Below are positions 43,789-53,412 of a stretch of 64,000 nucleotides of DNA, piece after piece (within the stretch, counting starts at the first letter, position 1; every line of letters starts with the position of its first letter). The notes under the pieces were generated by a model, which was not told the DNA's origin, did not search any database, and worked only from the letters and a program-made list of their open reading frames with translations. This DNA is from Streptomyces sp. ACA25 (GTDB taxonomy: Bacteria; Actinomycetota; Actinomycetes; Streptomycetales; Streptomycetaceae): assembly GCF_028200735.1 (NCBI RefSeq), contig NZ_JAQKPV010000017.1, positions 31,276 to 95,275 on the forward strand, read 5' to 3'. The position numbers and the translations under genes are program-made.

Positions 43789-46653
43789 GTGCTGGTGCAC
43801 CGAGACGAACAACTTGCACAACTTCAGCGGGCCTTTGCTGCCTGTGAGAAGCAGGGAAACGGACATGTGGCGCTGATCTCCGGCGCCGTGGGAAGCGGCA
43901 AGACACGGCTGCTCGAAACGTTCAGCGAATGGGCCGTCACCACCGGAGGGCGGGTGCTGACCGCCGCCGCCTCCCGGGCGGAACGTGGACTCCATTTCGG
44001 GGTTCTGGGCCAGCTTCTGCACACGGCCCGGCTCAGCCGGGAGGACGCCTCGCAGATCGAGTGCCTCACGCGCGACGCCGCCCTCTCCCTGCCCGTGGCA
44101 GGGACGGGGGACGAGGCTGCGGTCGATGTCGCAACCACCGACGGACCGCTCTGGACGCCCCTGTTGCGCGGCGTCTTCACCTCGCTGCTCAACCTGGCGG
44201 ATGAACGGCCTCTGGTCCTCGCCGTGGACGATCTGCATCACGCGGACGCGGCCTCGCTGCACTGCCTGCTCTATGTGATCCGACGCGTGCGGCACAGCCG
44301 GGTCACGGTGCTGCTCTCCGAGGCATCGACGCCCCGGGCTGCCCACCCGCTGTTCCACGCCGAGCTGCGCAGTCAGCCGCACTTCGCCCGCATCACCCTG
44401 CCGCCCTTGTCCGTCGACTCCATCGCCCTTCTGCTCGACGAGGAGACGGAGACGGGGGACGTATGGGAAGAGGCCGGTCGGCTTCTCCACATGACCGGGG
44501 GAAACCCGCTGCTCACCCGGGCTCTGGTGGACGAGCACGCCAATCGCCGGACGGAACACACTGCCGCCACCGGCCCGCGGGTGGACGACGTATTCGACCA
44601 AGCCGTCCTCGGCTGCCTGTACCGCCACGAGCCGGGGGTCCGTCGCGTGGCCCGGGCCATGGCGGTGCTGAACCGCTCGGCGTCGGCGGAGCTGCTCGGC
44701 CAGCTCCTCGATGTGCTGCCCGACTCCACCGTGCCCGCCGTCCGGGTACTGCGGAGTGCGGGAATCCTTGAGGCCGACCAGTTGCGTCACCCACGCATCG
44801 GGCACTCGATCCTCTCCGACATTCCGGCGGAGGAGCGAAGAAGGCTGCACCAGCGTGCCGCCGAGGTACTGCACGAACACGGTGCGGAGCCCGGCGTGGT
44901 CGCCGAGCACCTGGTCGCTTCCGCGTGGACCGGCGCGCCCTGGGTGGTGACCGTGCTCAAGGACGCTGCCGCTCAGGCCCTGGAGGCCGGCCGCCCGGAC
45001 CTGGCCACCGCCTACCTTCGTCTGGGCGCCCGGGCGGGGGCGGACGGGGAACACCGGACCTCGATCATCGCGATGCTGGTCAACGCCCGGTGGCAGGTCA
45101 ATCCGCTGGCCATCGGCGGTCACCTCGACGAGTCGGTGGACGCGGCCCGGACCACCGGGTGGTGCTCCCCCACAGCCTTGTCCACCGTGCCGTACCTCCT
45201 CTGGCAGGGGAGGGCGGAGGAGGCCGTCGAGGTGGTCACCGGTTTCTCCCCCGACGACCACGCTTCCGCCGGCCGGCTCCAGGTGATGCAGCTTCTGGTC
45301 GCCCTCTCCCATCCGGACCACCTGCCCCTGGTACGGGAGACCCCGAGCTCCTGGAGTCGGGCGGCGGCTGTTCCCCACTCCGTCAGCCCGTCGCTCCAGG
45401 CCGTGTCGGTGCTGGGCAACGCGCTGATACCGACCGGCGGAAGCGACACCGTGGCTGCTGCCGAGCAGCTCCTCCAGCGGCACCACACCAGCGGCGGGGC
45501 GCTGGGGCTGCTGACCGCCCCCCTGCTGGCACTGCTCTGTGCGGGCCGCTCCGACCGGGCCGCGGCCTGGAGCGAGGTCCTGCTCGACCGGCCGGGAGCC
45601 CGGCATGCCGCCGCCTGGCGAGGCATCGTCCGGGCGATCCGGGCGGAGGCGGCGTTGCGCCTCGGTGACCTCCCCGGCGCGGAGCTCCATGCCCGGGCAG
45701 CACTGCAGGATCTACCGGTACCGGCGTGGGGGGCCGCAGTCGGCGGTCCGCTGGGCACACTCATCACCTGTGCCACCGAGGCGGGCAGGCTCTTCGAAGC
45801 CGACCGCTGGCTCGCCCAGCCCGTCCCGCCCGGCATGTTCCGTACCCCGGCGGGTGCGCACTACCTGGCCGCCCGGGGCAGGCACCACCTGGCCATGGGA
45901 CGGCCCCAGGCCGCCACTTCCGACCTGCACCGCTGCGGCGAACTGCTGCGCACCTGGGGCACCGATGTCGCCGGCCTGGTGCCGTGGCGCCTCGAACTGG
46001 CCCGGGTGCAGCTCAGCCTCGGCAACCGGACACACGCCGCCCAGTTGCTGCAGGAACAGCTGCACGTGCCGCACGGCCTCGACGACCGGACCCGCGGACG
46101 GGCACTGCGGCTGCTCGCCTCCACCGCCGCCCCGGACCACCGGCGCAAACTGCTCGCCGCGGCAGTCCCGCTGCTGCAGTCCTGCGGCGACCGGCAGGAG
46201 CTCGCCCAGGCCCTGACGGACACCAGCCAGACTCTGCAGCAGGCCGGGGACTCGGCCCAGGCCCGGATGTTCGTCCGCCGCGCCAACCAGCTGACCCAGG
46301 ACTCGGGGACGGGACCGATAGTGCCTCACCAGCGGGACCGGTGGAGGTCGGGCAGCGAGGTGGCGGAACCGGTCGGCGACGAGGCCCGGGATCAGGACAG
46401 CGTGCTGAGCGAAGCCGAGCGCCGGGTGGCTGGACTGGCCGCCCGGGGGCACACCAACCGGCAGATCTCGAACGAGCTCTTCATCACGGTGAGCACAGTG
46501 GAGCAGCATCTGACACGGGTCTACCGCAAGCTGGATGTGAAGCGGCGCACCGACCTGCCGAACCGGCTCCTGGCACACGCCGAACCGGTGGCCGAGGGAC
46601 ACGTGGCGGTCCGTGCGGATGCGGACCGGCCGGCCGGGGCCTCCGCACGGTAG
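43789..46653 (+). CDS. LuxR-family LAL transcriptional regulator
   Basis: A 954-residue large ATP-binding LuxR-type regulator. The N-terminal AAA domain has Walker A GAVGSGKT (32-39) and Walker B PLVLAVDDLHHAD (about 141-153). The long middle is TPR-like and Ala/Leu-rich. The C-terminal helix-turn-helix, LSEAERRVAGLAARGHTNRQISNELFITVSTVEQHLTRVYRKL, starts at residue 873. Such proteins are pathway activators in macrolide clusters (PikD and others). The start is GTG 43789 or a nearby GTG; GGGAGG lies 13 bases upstream. It faces the P450 gene. Confidence 0.92.
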   Translation: MLVHRDEQLAQLQRAFAACEKQGNGHVALISGAVGSGKTRLLETFSEWAVTTGGRVLTAAASRAERGLHFGVLGQLLHTARLSREDASQIECLTRDAALSLPVAGTGDEAAVDVATTDGPLWTPLLRGVFTSLLNLADERPLVLAVDDLHHADAASLHCLLYVIRRVRHSRVTVLLSEASTPRAAHPLFHAELRSQPHFARITLPPLSVDSIALLLDEETETGDVWEEAGRLLHMTGGNPLLTRALVDEHANRRTEHTAATGPRVDDVFDQAVLGCLYRHEPGVRRVARAMAVLNRSASAELLGQLLDVLPDSTVPAVRVLRSAGILEADQLRHPRIGHSILSDIPAEERRRLHQRAAEVLHEHGAEPGVVAEHLVASAWTGAPWVVTVLKDAAAQALEAGRPDLATAYLRLGARAGADGEHRTSIIAMLVNARWQVNPLAIGGHLDESVDAARTTGWCSPTALSTVPYLLWQGRAEEAVEVVTGFSPDDHASAGRLQVMQLLVALSHPDHLPLVRETPSSWSRAAAVPHSVSPSLQAVSVLGNALIPTGGSDTVAAAEQLLQRHHTSGGALGLLTAPLLALLCAGRSDRAAAWSEVLLDRPGARHAAAWRGIVRAIRAEAALRLGDLPGAELHARAALQDLPVPAWGAAVGGPLGTLITCATEAGRLFEADRWLAQPVPPGMFRTPAGAHYLAARGRHHLAMGRPQAATSDLHRCGELLRTWGTDVAGLVPWRLELARVQLSLGNRTHAAQLLQEQLHVPHGLDDRTRGRALRLLASTAAPDHRRKLLAAAVPLLQSCGDRQELAQALTDTSQTLQQAGDSAQARMFVRRANQLTQDSGTGPIVPHQRDRWRSGSEVAEPVGDEARDQDSVLSEAERRVAGLAARGHTNRQISNELFITVSTVEQHLTRVYRKLDVKRRTDLPNRLLAHAEPVAEGHVAVRADADRPAGASAR

Positions 46654-47080
46654 CCCGCCCCGGGCGTCCGGGCGGGGAAGGGAGGCGCAGGCGGCGGGAG
46701 GGGACCGGGGCCAAGCCTCCCTTCCCCGCAGGCCGGAGCAGACGCGAGGCTGCCCGGCCGGACGGGGCAGCCGCCCGCACCATACTGCTCGCCGAAAGGG
46801 CTGCGCTCCGGCGGACCCGCTTCCCCCTGCGGTCGGACCGGTTGCCGGGCGGGGCGGGCAGAATGGGGCGCAGCCGCGGGTACGCCCGCGTCCCGGGCGC
46901 CCGGGTGAGGGCCGCCCCGGCAGGTTTCGACGGTACGCAGCCCGGCCGGCAGCGGAACACCCCTAGCGCGCCGGTTCCCGCTGAACGCATGGGTCCACGG
47001 GGACCTTCTGCGGGTGTCACGCTCCTCGGCGGCTCTGCGCGGACGGGGCGACTGGCGGGAGAGGTACGGGCGGCGATTGC
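46654..47080. other. Gene-free stretch between convergent regulator and P450 genes
   Basis: These 427 bases are very GC-rich and contain no convincing gene. Several short GC inverted repeats (such as GCGGGTACGCCCGC near 46877) may help termination, but none stands out. Confidence 0.5.
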
Positions 47081-48277
47081 TCAGCGGGTGAGCCGCAGCG
47101 GGAGCTCGTTCAGCCCGTGCAGGTTGAAGTGCTGGTTGACGGCCAGGTCTTCGCGAAGCAGTTCGATCGTCCGGTACCGCGAGAGCAGCGCGGAGAACAC
47201 GGTGCTCGCCTCCAGCTTGCCCAGCACGGCGCCGAGACAGAAGTGCGGCCCCGCGCTGAACGCCAGCGTCTTCGGCTCGGTCCGGCTCAGGTCGAGCCGG
47301 TCGGGGTCGGGGTAGCGCTCCGGGTCACGTCCCGCGGCGTCGATCAGCCCCATCACGGTCGCACCTGCGGGGATCACCGTCCCGCCTATCGAAGTGTCCG
47401 CGTTGAGTACGCGGGTGGCCAGGGTGACGGGCGGGTCGAACCGGGACAGCTCGTCCACCGCCGTGGGCATCAGACCGGGATCCGCGCGCAGAGCACGGAG
47501 GGCGTCCGGCTGCTGGAGCAGGGCCAGCATGCCGTTGCCGATGAGGTTGACGGTGGTTTCGTGGCCCGCGTTGAAGATGAGCAGGATGTTGGCCACGATT
47601 TCTTCGTCGGTCAGCTGCTCGCCGTCCTCGGCCTGCATGAGCACAGACAGCAGGTCGTGTTCGGGAGCGGCGCCGCGCCGGGTGGCCATCAGACCGAGCA
47701 GGTACGCGCGGAACTCGGACTCCGCCTTGTTCATGGCGATGCGGCGTTTGGGGGTCACGAAGGGGTCGAGTACGTAGCCGACCTTGTCCGTCCACTCGCG
47801 GCACTTCGCGCGGTCCTCGGCGGGTATCCCGAGGAGCTCACCGACGACGGTGATCGGCATCGGCAGTGCCAGGTCACGGATCAGGTCGACCTCTCCCTCA
47901 CCCATTTCGTCGATGAGCGTGTCGACGATCCCGACGATGCGCGGCCGCAGGCGGTCGATGCTGCGCGGCGTGAAGACCCGTGCGATGAGCTTGCGCAGCC
48001 GCCGGTGGTCGGGGCCGTCCTGGAGCAGGAGCCATTTGCTGACGCTCTTCATGACCGGACACGTCGGCCCGCCCCGCTTCATCGCCCAGCCCGGGTCCTT
48101 CGGAAAGGCGCTGGAGGCGTTCGGCGAGCGCAGCAGCGTGTCCAAGTCGTCGTAACGGGTGAGAACCCAGTAGCCGAAGGGGGTCCGGTGAACGGGATCC
48201 GTCTCGCGGAGGCGCCGGTAGTAGCCGAACCGGTCAGCGGCCAGAGCGGGATCGTTCAAGTCGTAGAGGACGCTCAT
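47081..48277 (-). CDS. Cytochrome P450
   Basis: This 398-residue bacterial class I P450 has intact landmarks: I-helix AGHETT (237-242), K-helix ELSR (276-279) and the haem loop FSAGPHFCLGAVLG with Cys 347. The N-terminus YDLNDPALAADRFGYYRRLRETDPV is typical of CYP105/107-like polyketide-tailoring enzymes. It is expected to hydroxylate or epoxidise the macrolide late in the pathway, using ferredoxin partners encoded elsewhere. Because it keeps the haem Cys, it is not the inactive P450-like helper needed by DesVII-type glycosyltransferases. It reads in the same direction as the sugar genes. Confidence 0.95.
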   Translation of the reverse strand: MSVLYDLNDPALAADRFGYYRRLRETDPVHRTPFGYWVLTRYDDLDTLLRSPNASSAFPKDPGWAMKRGGPTCPVMKSVSKWLLLQDGPDHRRLRKLIARVFTPRSIDRLRPRIVGIVDTLIDEMGEGEVDLIRDLALPMPITVVGELLGIPAEDRAKCREWTDKVGYVLDPFVTPKRRIAMNKAESEFRAYLLGLMATRRGAAPEHDLLSVLMQAEDGEQLTDEEIVANILLIFNAGHETTVNLIGNGMLALLQQPDALRALRADPGLMPTAVDELSRFDPPVTLATRVLNADTSIGGTVIPAGATVMGLIDAAGRDPERYPDPDRLDLSRTEPKTLAFSAGPHFCLGAVLGKLEASTVFSALLSRYRTIELLREDLAVNQHFNLHGLNELPLRLTR

Positions 48278-48441
48278 GCCATTCCATCCGTCGTGGTCGC
48301 CTCGGTGCGCGATCCGCCCCCCGGCTGCGCGGGGAAGCCGTGTTGATCCTCAGCCGGTGCCGAGGCGCCGTCAACCCCTACCCGCATTGCCGAGGACGGC
48401 GGCCGGGAAGGCTGCTGACTGCCCGGCCGCCTGCTTGTCCG

Positions 48442-49551
48442 TCACACGGTGCGCAGCACCTCGCGCAGCGCGTCGATCACCTTGTCCTGCCGCTCCCGGG
48501 TCAGTGAGGAGTACATCGGGAGGGAGAAGATTTCGTCCGCCAGGGCCTCGGTGACCGGCAGTGTCCCCTTGGCGTAGCCGAGGGGCGCGAAGCCGCTCAT
48601 GGTGTGCACCGGCCAGCGGTAGCTCACGTTGAGGGAGATCCCGTGGGCCTCGAGTGCGTGCAGGATCGCGTCGCGCCGCGGATGGCGCACGACGTAGAGG
48701 TAATAGACGTGCTCATTGCCGGGCGTCACCTGGGGAAGCACCAGGTCGGTGTCGGCCAGTGCCTCGGCGTAGCGGGCGGCGATGCGCCGGCGGGCCTCCA
48801 GGTATCCGTCGAGCCGCCGCAGTTTGCGGCGCAGGATTTCGGCGTGCACCTCGTCGAGCCGTGCGTTGTGCCCCGGGGTCTGCACCACGTAGTACTGCTC
48901 TTCCATGCCGTAGTAGCGCAAGCGGCGCAGTCCGGCGTCGACCTCGGCGTCGTTGGTGACCACCGCTCCGGCGTCGCCGTAAGCCCCGAGGACCTTCGTC
49001 GGGTAGAAGGAGAACGCCGCGGCTCTGCCCGTGGTGCCGGCGATTCTGCCGTGCTGCCGCGCGCCGTGGGACTGCGCGCAGTCCTCGAGGACGGCGAGGT
49101 CATGGCGGTCGGCCAGTTCCTGCAGCGCAGGCATGTCGACGCACTGTCCGTAGAGGTGAACAGGGAGCAGGCAACGGGTGCGGGCGGTGAGGACTCCCTC
49201 GACCTGGGTGACGTCCATCAGATAGTCACTCTCCCGTACGTCGACGAAGACGGGCTTCGCACCGACCTGGTCGATCGCCACGACCGTTGGCGCCGCCGTG
49301 TTGGAGACCGTGACCACCTCGTCGCCCGGTCCGATGCCGAGCGCGCGGAGTGCAAGGACGAGCGCATTGGTCCCGTTGTCGACACCCACGCTGTGTGCGG
49401 CACCGTGATAGGCGGCGAACTCCTCCTCGAAGCCGCTCACTGAGGGGCCGAACACCAGCCGGCCCGACCGGAACACCGTGTCGACGGCGTCGAGGATGTC
49501 CTCCCGCTCGTTCTCGTACTCCGCGAGGTAGTCCCATACGCGAATGGTCAT
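48442..49551 (-). CDS. NDP-sugar 3-aminotransferase (DegT/DnrJ/EryC1 family, DesV/TylB-like)
   Basis: A 369-residue PLP enzyme from ATG 49551, overlapping the 2,3-dehydratase stop (ATGA). It begins MTIRVWDYLAEYENEREDIL, the beginning of TylB/DesV enzymes. Key sites are VGVDNGTNALVLALRALGIGPGDEV, SNTAAPTVVAIDQVGAKPVFVD, EDCAQSHGARQHGRIAGTTG, and SFYPTKVLGAYGDAGAV with the PLP lysine. RYYGMEEQYYVVQTPGHNARLDEVHAEIL confirms the 3-amino branch. It should transfer an amino group from glutamate to C3 of a TDP-keto-deoxysugar. Confidence 0.95.
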   Translation of the reverse strand: MTIRVWDYLAEYENEREDILDAVDTVFRSGRLVFGPSVSGFEEEFAAYHGAAHSVGVDNGTNALVLALRALGIGPGDEVVTVSNTAAPTVVAIDQVGAKPVFVDVRESDYLMDVTQVEGVLTARTRCLLPVHLYGQCVDMPALQELADRHDLAVLEDCAQSHGARQHGRIAGTTGRAAAFSFYPTKVLGAYGDAGAVVTNDAEVDAGLRRLRYYGMEEQYYVVQTPGHNARLDEVHAEILRRKLRRLDGYLEARRRIAARYAEALADTDLVLPQVTPGNEHVYYLYVVRHPRRDAILHALEAHGISLNVSYRWPVHTMSGFAPLGYAKGTLPVTEALADEIFSLPMYSSLTRERQDKVIDALREVLRTV

Positions 49552-51071
49552 GGCGCATATCCTTCCGGGCAGTCCGATTCGAGGGGCGGGAGGACGCCGC
49601 CCCCGGGCGGGTGTCCGCCCGCCAGGCTGTGCAGGCACGCGACGATGCTGCGTGCCTGCATGTTCAGGTAGTAGCTGTGCCGCAGCAGGGCTCCGAGCTG
49701 GTGCAGCGTCAGCCAGCGGAATTCCGGCGGCTGCTGCAGAGGCACCTCACTGCCGGTCTCCACAATCATGTAGCGGGTGCGGGCGTGCAGAAACCGCCCG
49801 CCTTCCTCGGAGTGCACGGCGGTGAAGCGGACGTGCTGCGCGGCGGCGCCCAGCACCTCGTCGAGGAAGCGGGGCCTCGCCTGCCGAGGCAGGTGGTCGT
49901 AGGTCTGCGGGGTGCACTGCACCGTCGGGGCCAGCTCGAGCACATCGAGATGACCAGGCTCGACCTTGGCGTGCATCAGGGCGTGGAGCACGCCGTCGAT
50001 CTCCCGTACCAGCAGGGCCACCAGCCCTGTTCCCCGGGGGGCCAGCATCGGCTGATCCCAGTGGCCGACCTCCCGGCCCACCGCTTCCACGCCGACACCG
50101 ACGATGTCGAAGAACAATCCGTCCTCGTGGGAGATCCGGCCGTCCACCCGGTGCCAGCTGCGCACCGACCGCAAGGGGATCTCCCGCACCAGCAGCTCCT
50201 GGCGCGTGCGCTCGCCGGTGATCCAGCTCAGTATCCCGTCGGTCGGATGGACGGCGGGGGCTTCGGTGTCCAACGACCGGATCAGGGCGTGCCGGAAACC
50301 ACTGCCGGCGGCCCCGTCCGGGGGATAGGAGTCCGCTGCCCACGGACCGGTGACGGGGAGGCAGGAGAGCACGGTCCGGGTGTCCATGTTCACCAGATCG
50401 TCGATGAGCAGCAGCTGGTGCAGCTGGCCCAGGGTCAGCCAGCAGAATCCGTCGAGCACGTCGACGGGGCCGGTGACTTCCACGACCATGTTGCGGTTCC
50501 GTTTGCGGTGGAACCAGGCGCCCTGCTCGGACTGTCGCACGTCGGCGAGGACCCGATGCCGTGCGCTGTTCCGGAAGTACTCCAGGTAGCTGACGGCTTT
50601 GCCCCGGTGCACGCCGGTGTAGTTGCTGCGGGTGGCCTGGACCGTCGGTGAGAGCTGAACACCGTTGATGTTGCCCGGCTCCGCCTTGGCCTGCAGGAGG
50701 CAGTGCAGCACCCCGTCGAACTCCTTGACGAGGATCCCGAGAATGCCGATCTCCGGCTGGCTGATGATCGGCTGGCTCCACCGTTCCACTGCCGCGCCGG
50801 GCACCTGGATGTCGAGGCCCCGCACCGTGAAGAACCGGCCACTGTCATGGGTGATGTCCCCGGTCTCCGGATCCACCGTCCAGCGGTCGAGCCGGTCCAG
50901 CGGGCGGAGCTCCGTGCGGGTGCGGAAGCGGGCGCGGCAGTCGGCCAGCCACGCGTGGAACGCTGCGGTGCCGGTTCGTCCGCCTCCCGCCAGTGCCGAC
51001 GCTGCGAAGCGGGCTGCCGGCCCGCCGACCGGGCCGGCGTCGGGGTTCTGCTCGGGTGATGTCCAGGTCAC
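49548..51071 (-). CDS. NDP-hexose 2,3-dehydratase (EryBVI/TylCVI-like)
   Basis: A 507-residue enzyme of two related halves (about 20-245 and 255-480), each with the WxQP(I/M) and EFDGVLH/EIDGVLH pattern of this family. Examples are RWSQPIISQPEIGILGILVKEFDGVLHCLLQAKAEPGN and HWDQPMLAPRGTGLVALLVREIDGVLHALMHAKVEPGH. Start at GTG 51071, with GAGGGGG seven bases upstream. It removes water from TDP-4-keto-6-deoxyglucose, making the 2-deoxy 3,4-diketo sugar that the adjoining aminotransferase would use. Its presence shows that the sugar lacks the C2 hydroxyl, unlike desosamine or mycaminose. Confidence 0.95.
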   Translation of the reverse strand: MTWTSPEQNPDAGPVGGPAARFAASALAGGGRTGTAAFHAWLADCRARFRTRTELRPLDRLDRWTVDPETGDITHDSGRFFTVRGLDIQVPGAAVERWSQPIISQPEIGILGILVKEFDGVLHCLLQAKAEPGNINGVQLSPTVQATRSNYTGVHRGKAVSYLEYFRNSARHRVLADVRQSEQGAWFHRKRNRNMVVEVTGPVDVLDGFCWLTLGQLHQLLLIDDLVNMDTRTVLSCLPVTGPWAADSYPPDGAAGSGFRHALIRSLDTEAPAVHPTDGILSWITGERTRQELLVREIPLRSVRSWHRVDGRISHEDGLFFDIVGVGVEAVGREVGHWDQPMLAPRGTGLVALLVREIDGVLHALMHAKVEPGHLDVLELAPTVQCTPQTYDHLPRQARPRFLDEVLGAAAQHVRFTAVHSEEGGRFLHARTRYMIVETGSEVPLQQPPEFRWLTLHQLGALLRHSYYLNMQARSIVACLHSLAGGHPPGGGVLPPLESDCPEGYAP

Positions 51072-51236
51072 GTTGTCGCCCCCTCAGCCTTTCGTTCCGC
51101 GGTCACGTCTGCCCTGTGCCTGGAAGACCTGCCCCGCGCGAGACCCCCGGAGCATCAGGGCGGGCCGGTGCCGTGCACGCAGGCGGTTCCTGGCAGGTCC
51201 GCTCCGTCCAGCCCTCGTCAAGGAGCCCGGTGCCGC

Positions 51237-51947
51237 TCAGGCGCGCACGGCGAGGAACACGCCGCGTCCGTTCTGCACTCCGGGCAGGTAGTCGACGGCG
51301 AACCCGGCGGCAGTGAAGGCTTTCTCGTACTGCACCCTGGTGTAGAGCCGCGCGCGGTAGGTCTCGACGAAGTGCCGGATGCCCTCCTTGGCGCCCGCCA
51401 CCGTGTAGTGGACCTCCATACGTGAGGTGTCGCCTTCTCGTGAGGCGTGCGAGACGCGAGCCATGGTGAGCCCTTCGGCTGTGCACACATCGCCCGCGAC
51501 ATGGCCGGGAGTGAAGGTGTCGTCGAACCACCAGGGGTCGACCACGACTACTCCGCCGTCGGCCAGATGCGCTTCGAAACGGCACAGCGTGGCGACCAGA
51601 TCCTCCTCGGTCATGGCGTGCCCGATCGAGCCGAACATGCAGGTGACCACGTCGAAACGGGTGCCGAGGTCGAAGTCGCGCATGTCGCCTCGGTGCACCG
51701 CCTCGCCGAGCTTTCCCCGCGCGACGGCCACCATCGGTTCGGAGAGCTCCAGACCGGCGACGCGCGGGAACATGTCGGCGAAGGCCGCCAGATGCGATCC
51801 GGTGGCGCAGGCGATGTCCAGGAGTGAGGTGGCTCCCGGGGTCCGGTCCCTGGCCAGTCCGGCCACGAACTGTGCCTCGCTGCGGTAGTCCTTGCCCCGC
51901 TCCCGGTGAATCAGGTCGTAGATCTCGGCAAATTCAGCTCCGTACAC
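51237..51947 (-). CDS. Sugar N,N-dimethyltransferase (DesVI/TylM1-like)
   Basis: A 236-residue SAM-dependent methyltransferase. It begins MYGAEFAEIYDLIHRERGKDY, the DesVI/TylM1 start; motif I is LLDIACATGSHLAAFAD, followed by GLELSEPMVAVAR, GDMRDFDLGTRFDVVTCMFGSIGH and VVVDPWWFDDTFTPGHVAGD. RVQYEKAFTAAGFAVDYL near the end also matches. It dimethylates the 3-amino group of the TDP-sugar. It starts 18 bases after the glycosyltransferase gene, so the two are in one transcript. Confidence 0.95.
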   Translation of the reverse strand: MYGAEFAEIYDLIHRERGKDYRSEAQFVAGLARDRTPGATSLLDIACATGSHLAAFADMFPRVAGLELSEPMVAVARGKLGEAVHRGDMRDFDLGTRFDVVTCMFGSIGHAMTEEDLVATLCRFEAHLADGGVVVVDPWWFDDTFTPGHVAGDVCTAEGLTMARVSHASREGDTSRMEVHYTVAGAKEGIRHFVETYRARLYTRVQYEKAFTAAGFAVDYLPGVQNGRGVFLAVRA

Positions 51948-51965
51948 GGGCCCGTTCCCTTCAGG

Positions 51966-53222
51966 TCAGACGCCGGTGCGGTGTGCCGCGGTCAGGTCTT
52001 CGAGTACCGGGACCACCTCGTTGGGCGACGGTGCGGACAGCACGTCCTCACGGAGCGCGGCGGCCCCTTCCCGGAACGAGGGCTCCTCCAGCAGCCGCGC
52101 GAGGTCGCCGCGCACCCGCTCGGCGGTGATCTCGTGACCCGGCACCGCCAGGCCGGCACCGGACTCGACGACCAGGTCGGCGCGGACCACCGTGTCCCAG
52201 AACCCCGGGAGGATCAGCTGCGGGACGCCGTAGTAGGCGGCGGTGGACTGCACTCCCGCGCCTCCGATGTGGATGACGGCCGAACAGGTGGGCATCAGGC
52301 CCTGCATGGGCACGAAGTCAACGACGGTGGCGTTGGCGGGCGCGCTGTCCGGTGACTCACCCGGCGACGGAAGCAGCGTCGCGATCAGCTCGATGTCCAG
52401 GTCGGCGAAGGCGTGGAGCGATCCGATGCTGAGCATGTCGAAGCCGAAGTAGCCGCGCACGGAAAGGCCGGCGGTCAGCGCGACCCTGGGTTTGCTCGGC
52501 GGGGTGGCCAGCCACTCCGGCAGTTCCGCGGGCCCGTTGTAGGGCGTGTAACGCACACCCACGACGGGGAGTCCGTTGTCGATCCGGTGGGAGGGCGGGT
52601 TGGGGTCGATCGTCCACTGCCCGGTGACGACGGTCTCATCGAAGGTCGCCCCGTGACGCTCGAGCGCCCCGGTGAGCCAGTCCTGCAGCGGGTCCGTCCG
52701 CTGATCGGCAGGGCGCGCACCGAGCTGGGTGCGGAAGTCCTTCCAGGAGCGTGTGACGACGTCTGCGCCCCACAGCATGCGGGCGTGCGCGGCGCCGGTG
52801 ACCCGCGCGGCCACGGCCCCCGCCCAGCTGAACTGCTCCCAGATGATCAGGTCCGGCTGCCATTCCCGGGCGTAGCCCACGAGGCCGTCGAGAAACTCAT
52901 CGTTGTTGACGGTGCGGAAGTAGTCGCGGGTGGTCTCGTCGAAGAACTGGAACAGGTCGTCGTGGCCGAGTTCGGCGGAGCTGGTGACGGCCTTCACGAC
53001 ACGCGCGGCCCAGGTGTCATCGTTCTTCTTCTCCATCACCTGCTTCCACTGGTGATCGGCCCCCAGGGGCACCGCCACCAGGCCCGTTTCCACCACGGCA
53101 GGGGCCATCTCCGGCTGGGTGGCGACGCGCACCTCGTGCCCGGCCGTGCGCAGCGACCAGGCCATGGGGACCATGTGGAAAAAGTGCGTCTTCTCTGCAT
53201 GGGAGACAAAGAGAACCCGCAT
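51966..53222 (-). CDS. Macrolide-type glycosyltransferase (DesVII/EryCIII-like)
   Basis: This 418-residue GT1-family (GT-B) enzyme starts at ATG 53222 with GGAGG five bases upstream; a longer frame continues to the right but is not coding. N-terminus MRVLFVSHAEKTHFFHMVPMAWSLRTAGHEVRVATQP; donor site VDFVPMQGLMPTCSAVIHIGGAGVQSTAAYYGVPQLILPGFWDT, with the usual H-x-G-G segment. It transfers the dimethylamino-dideoxysugar to the aglycone. Related enzymes need a P450-like activator (DesVIII/EryCII), which is not seen in the window. Confidence 0.92.
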   Translation of the reverse strand: MRVLFVSHAEKTHFFHMVPMAWSLRTAGHEVRVATQPEMAPAVVETGLVAVPLGADHQWKQVMEKKNDDTWAARVVKAVTSSAELGHDDLFQFFDETTRDYFRTVNNDEFLDGLVGYAREWQPDLIIWEQFSWAGAVAARVTGAAHARMLWGADVVTRSWKDFRTQLGARPADQRTDPLQDWLTGALERHGATFDETVVTGQWTIDPNPPSHRIDNGLPVVGVRYTPYNGPAELPEWLATPPSKPRVALTAGLSVRGYFGFDMLSIGSLHAFADLDIELIATLLPSPGESPDSAPANATVVDFVPMQGLMPTCSAVIHIGGAGVQSTAAYYGVPQLILPGFWDTVVRADLVVESGAGLAVPGHEITAERVRGDLARLLEEPSFREGAAALREDVLSAPSPNEVVPVLEDLTAAHRTGV

Positions 53223-53368
53223 AACGCCCTCCAGACGCGGACCATCGGAACCAGAAATCGCCGGGGGGCGGTTCTTGTCGGTGATGACGCCGAGAATGCC
53301 CGGTCCGCCGCGTGTGCGGAACACCCCTACCGCCCCTGTTCCTGTCCCGGGGCGGTCCCGTGCCCGGC

Positions 53369-53402
53369 GGGCCGCCCGGCGCCTCGCGGTGCCGGGCGGC
53401 CC
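53369..53402. terminator. Terminator between the ketoreductase and glycosyltransferase genes
   Basis: A perfect 12-bp GC stem (GGGCCGCCCGGC and complement) with a 10-base loop lies 11 bases past the 4-ketoreductase stop, in the leftward direction. It suggests that the PKS/exporter/epimerase transcript ends here and that the glycosyltransferase has its own promoter in 53223-53368. Confidence 0.65.
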
Positions 53403-53412
53403 GGCAGGCGGC

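Noticed and set aside
43612..45690. 692-codon minus-strand frame opposite the LAL regulator
   Set aside because: The plus-strand regulator has Walker and LuxR motifs throughout; the antisense product has none.
47081..48277. The P450 as the inactive helper of the glycosyltransferase
   Set aside because: It has the haem Cys 347, AGHETT and ELSR; helpers of the DesVIII/EryCII type lack the haem Cys.
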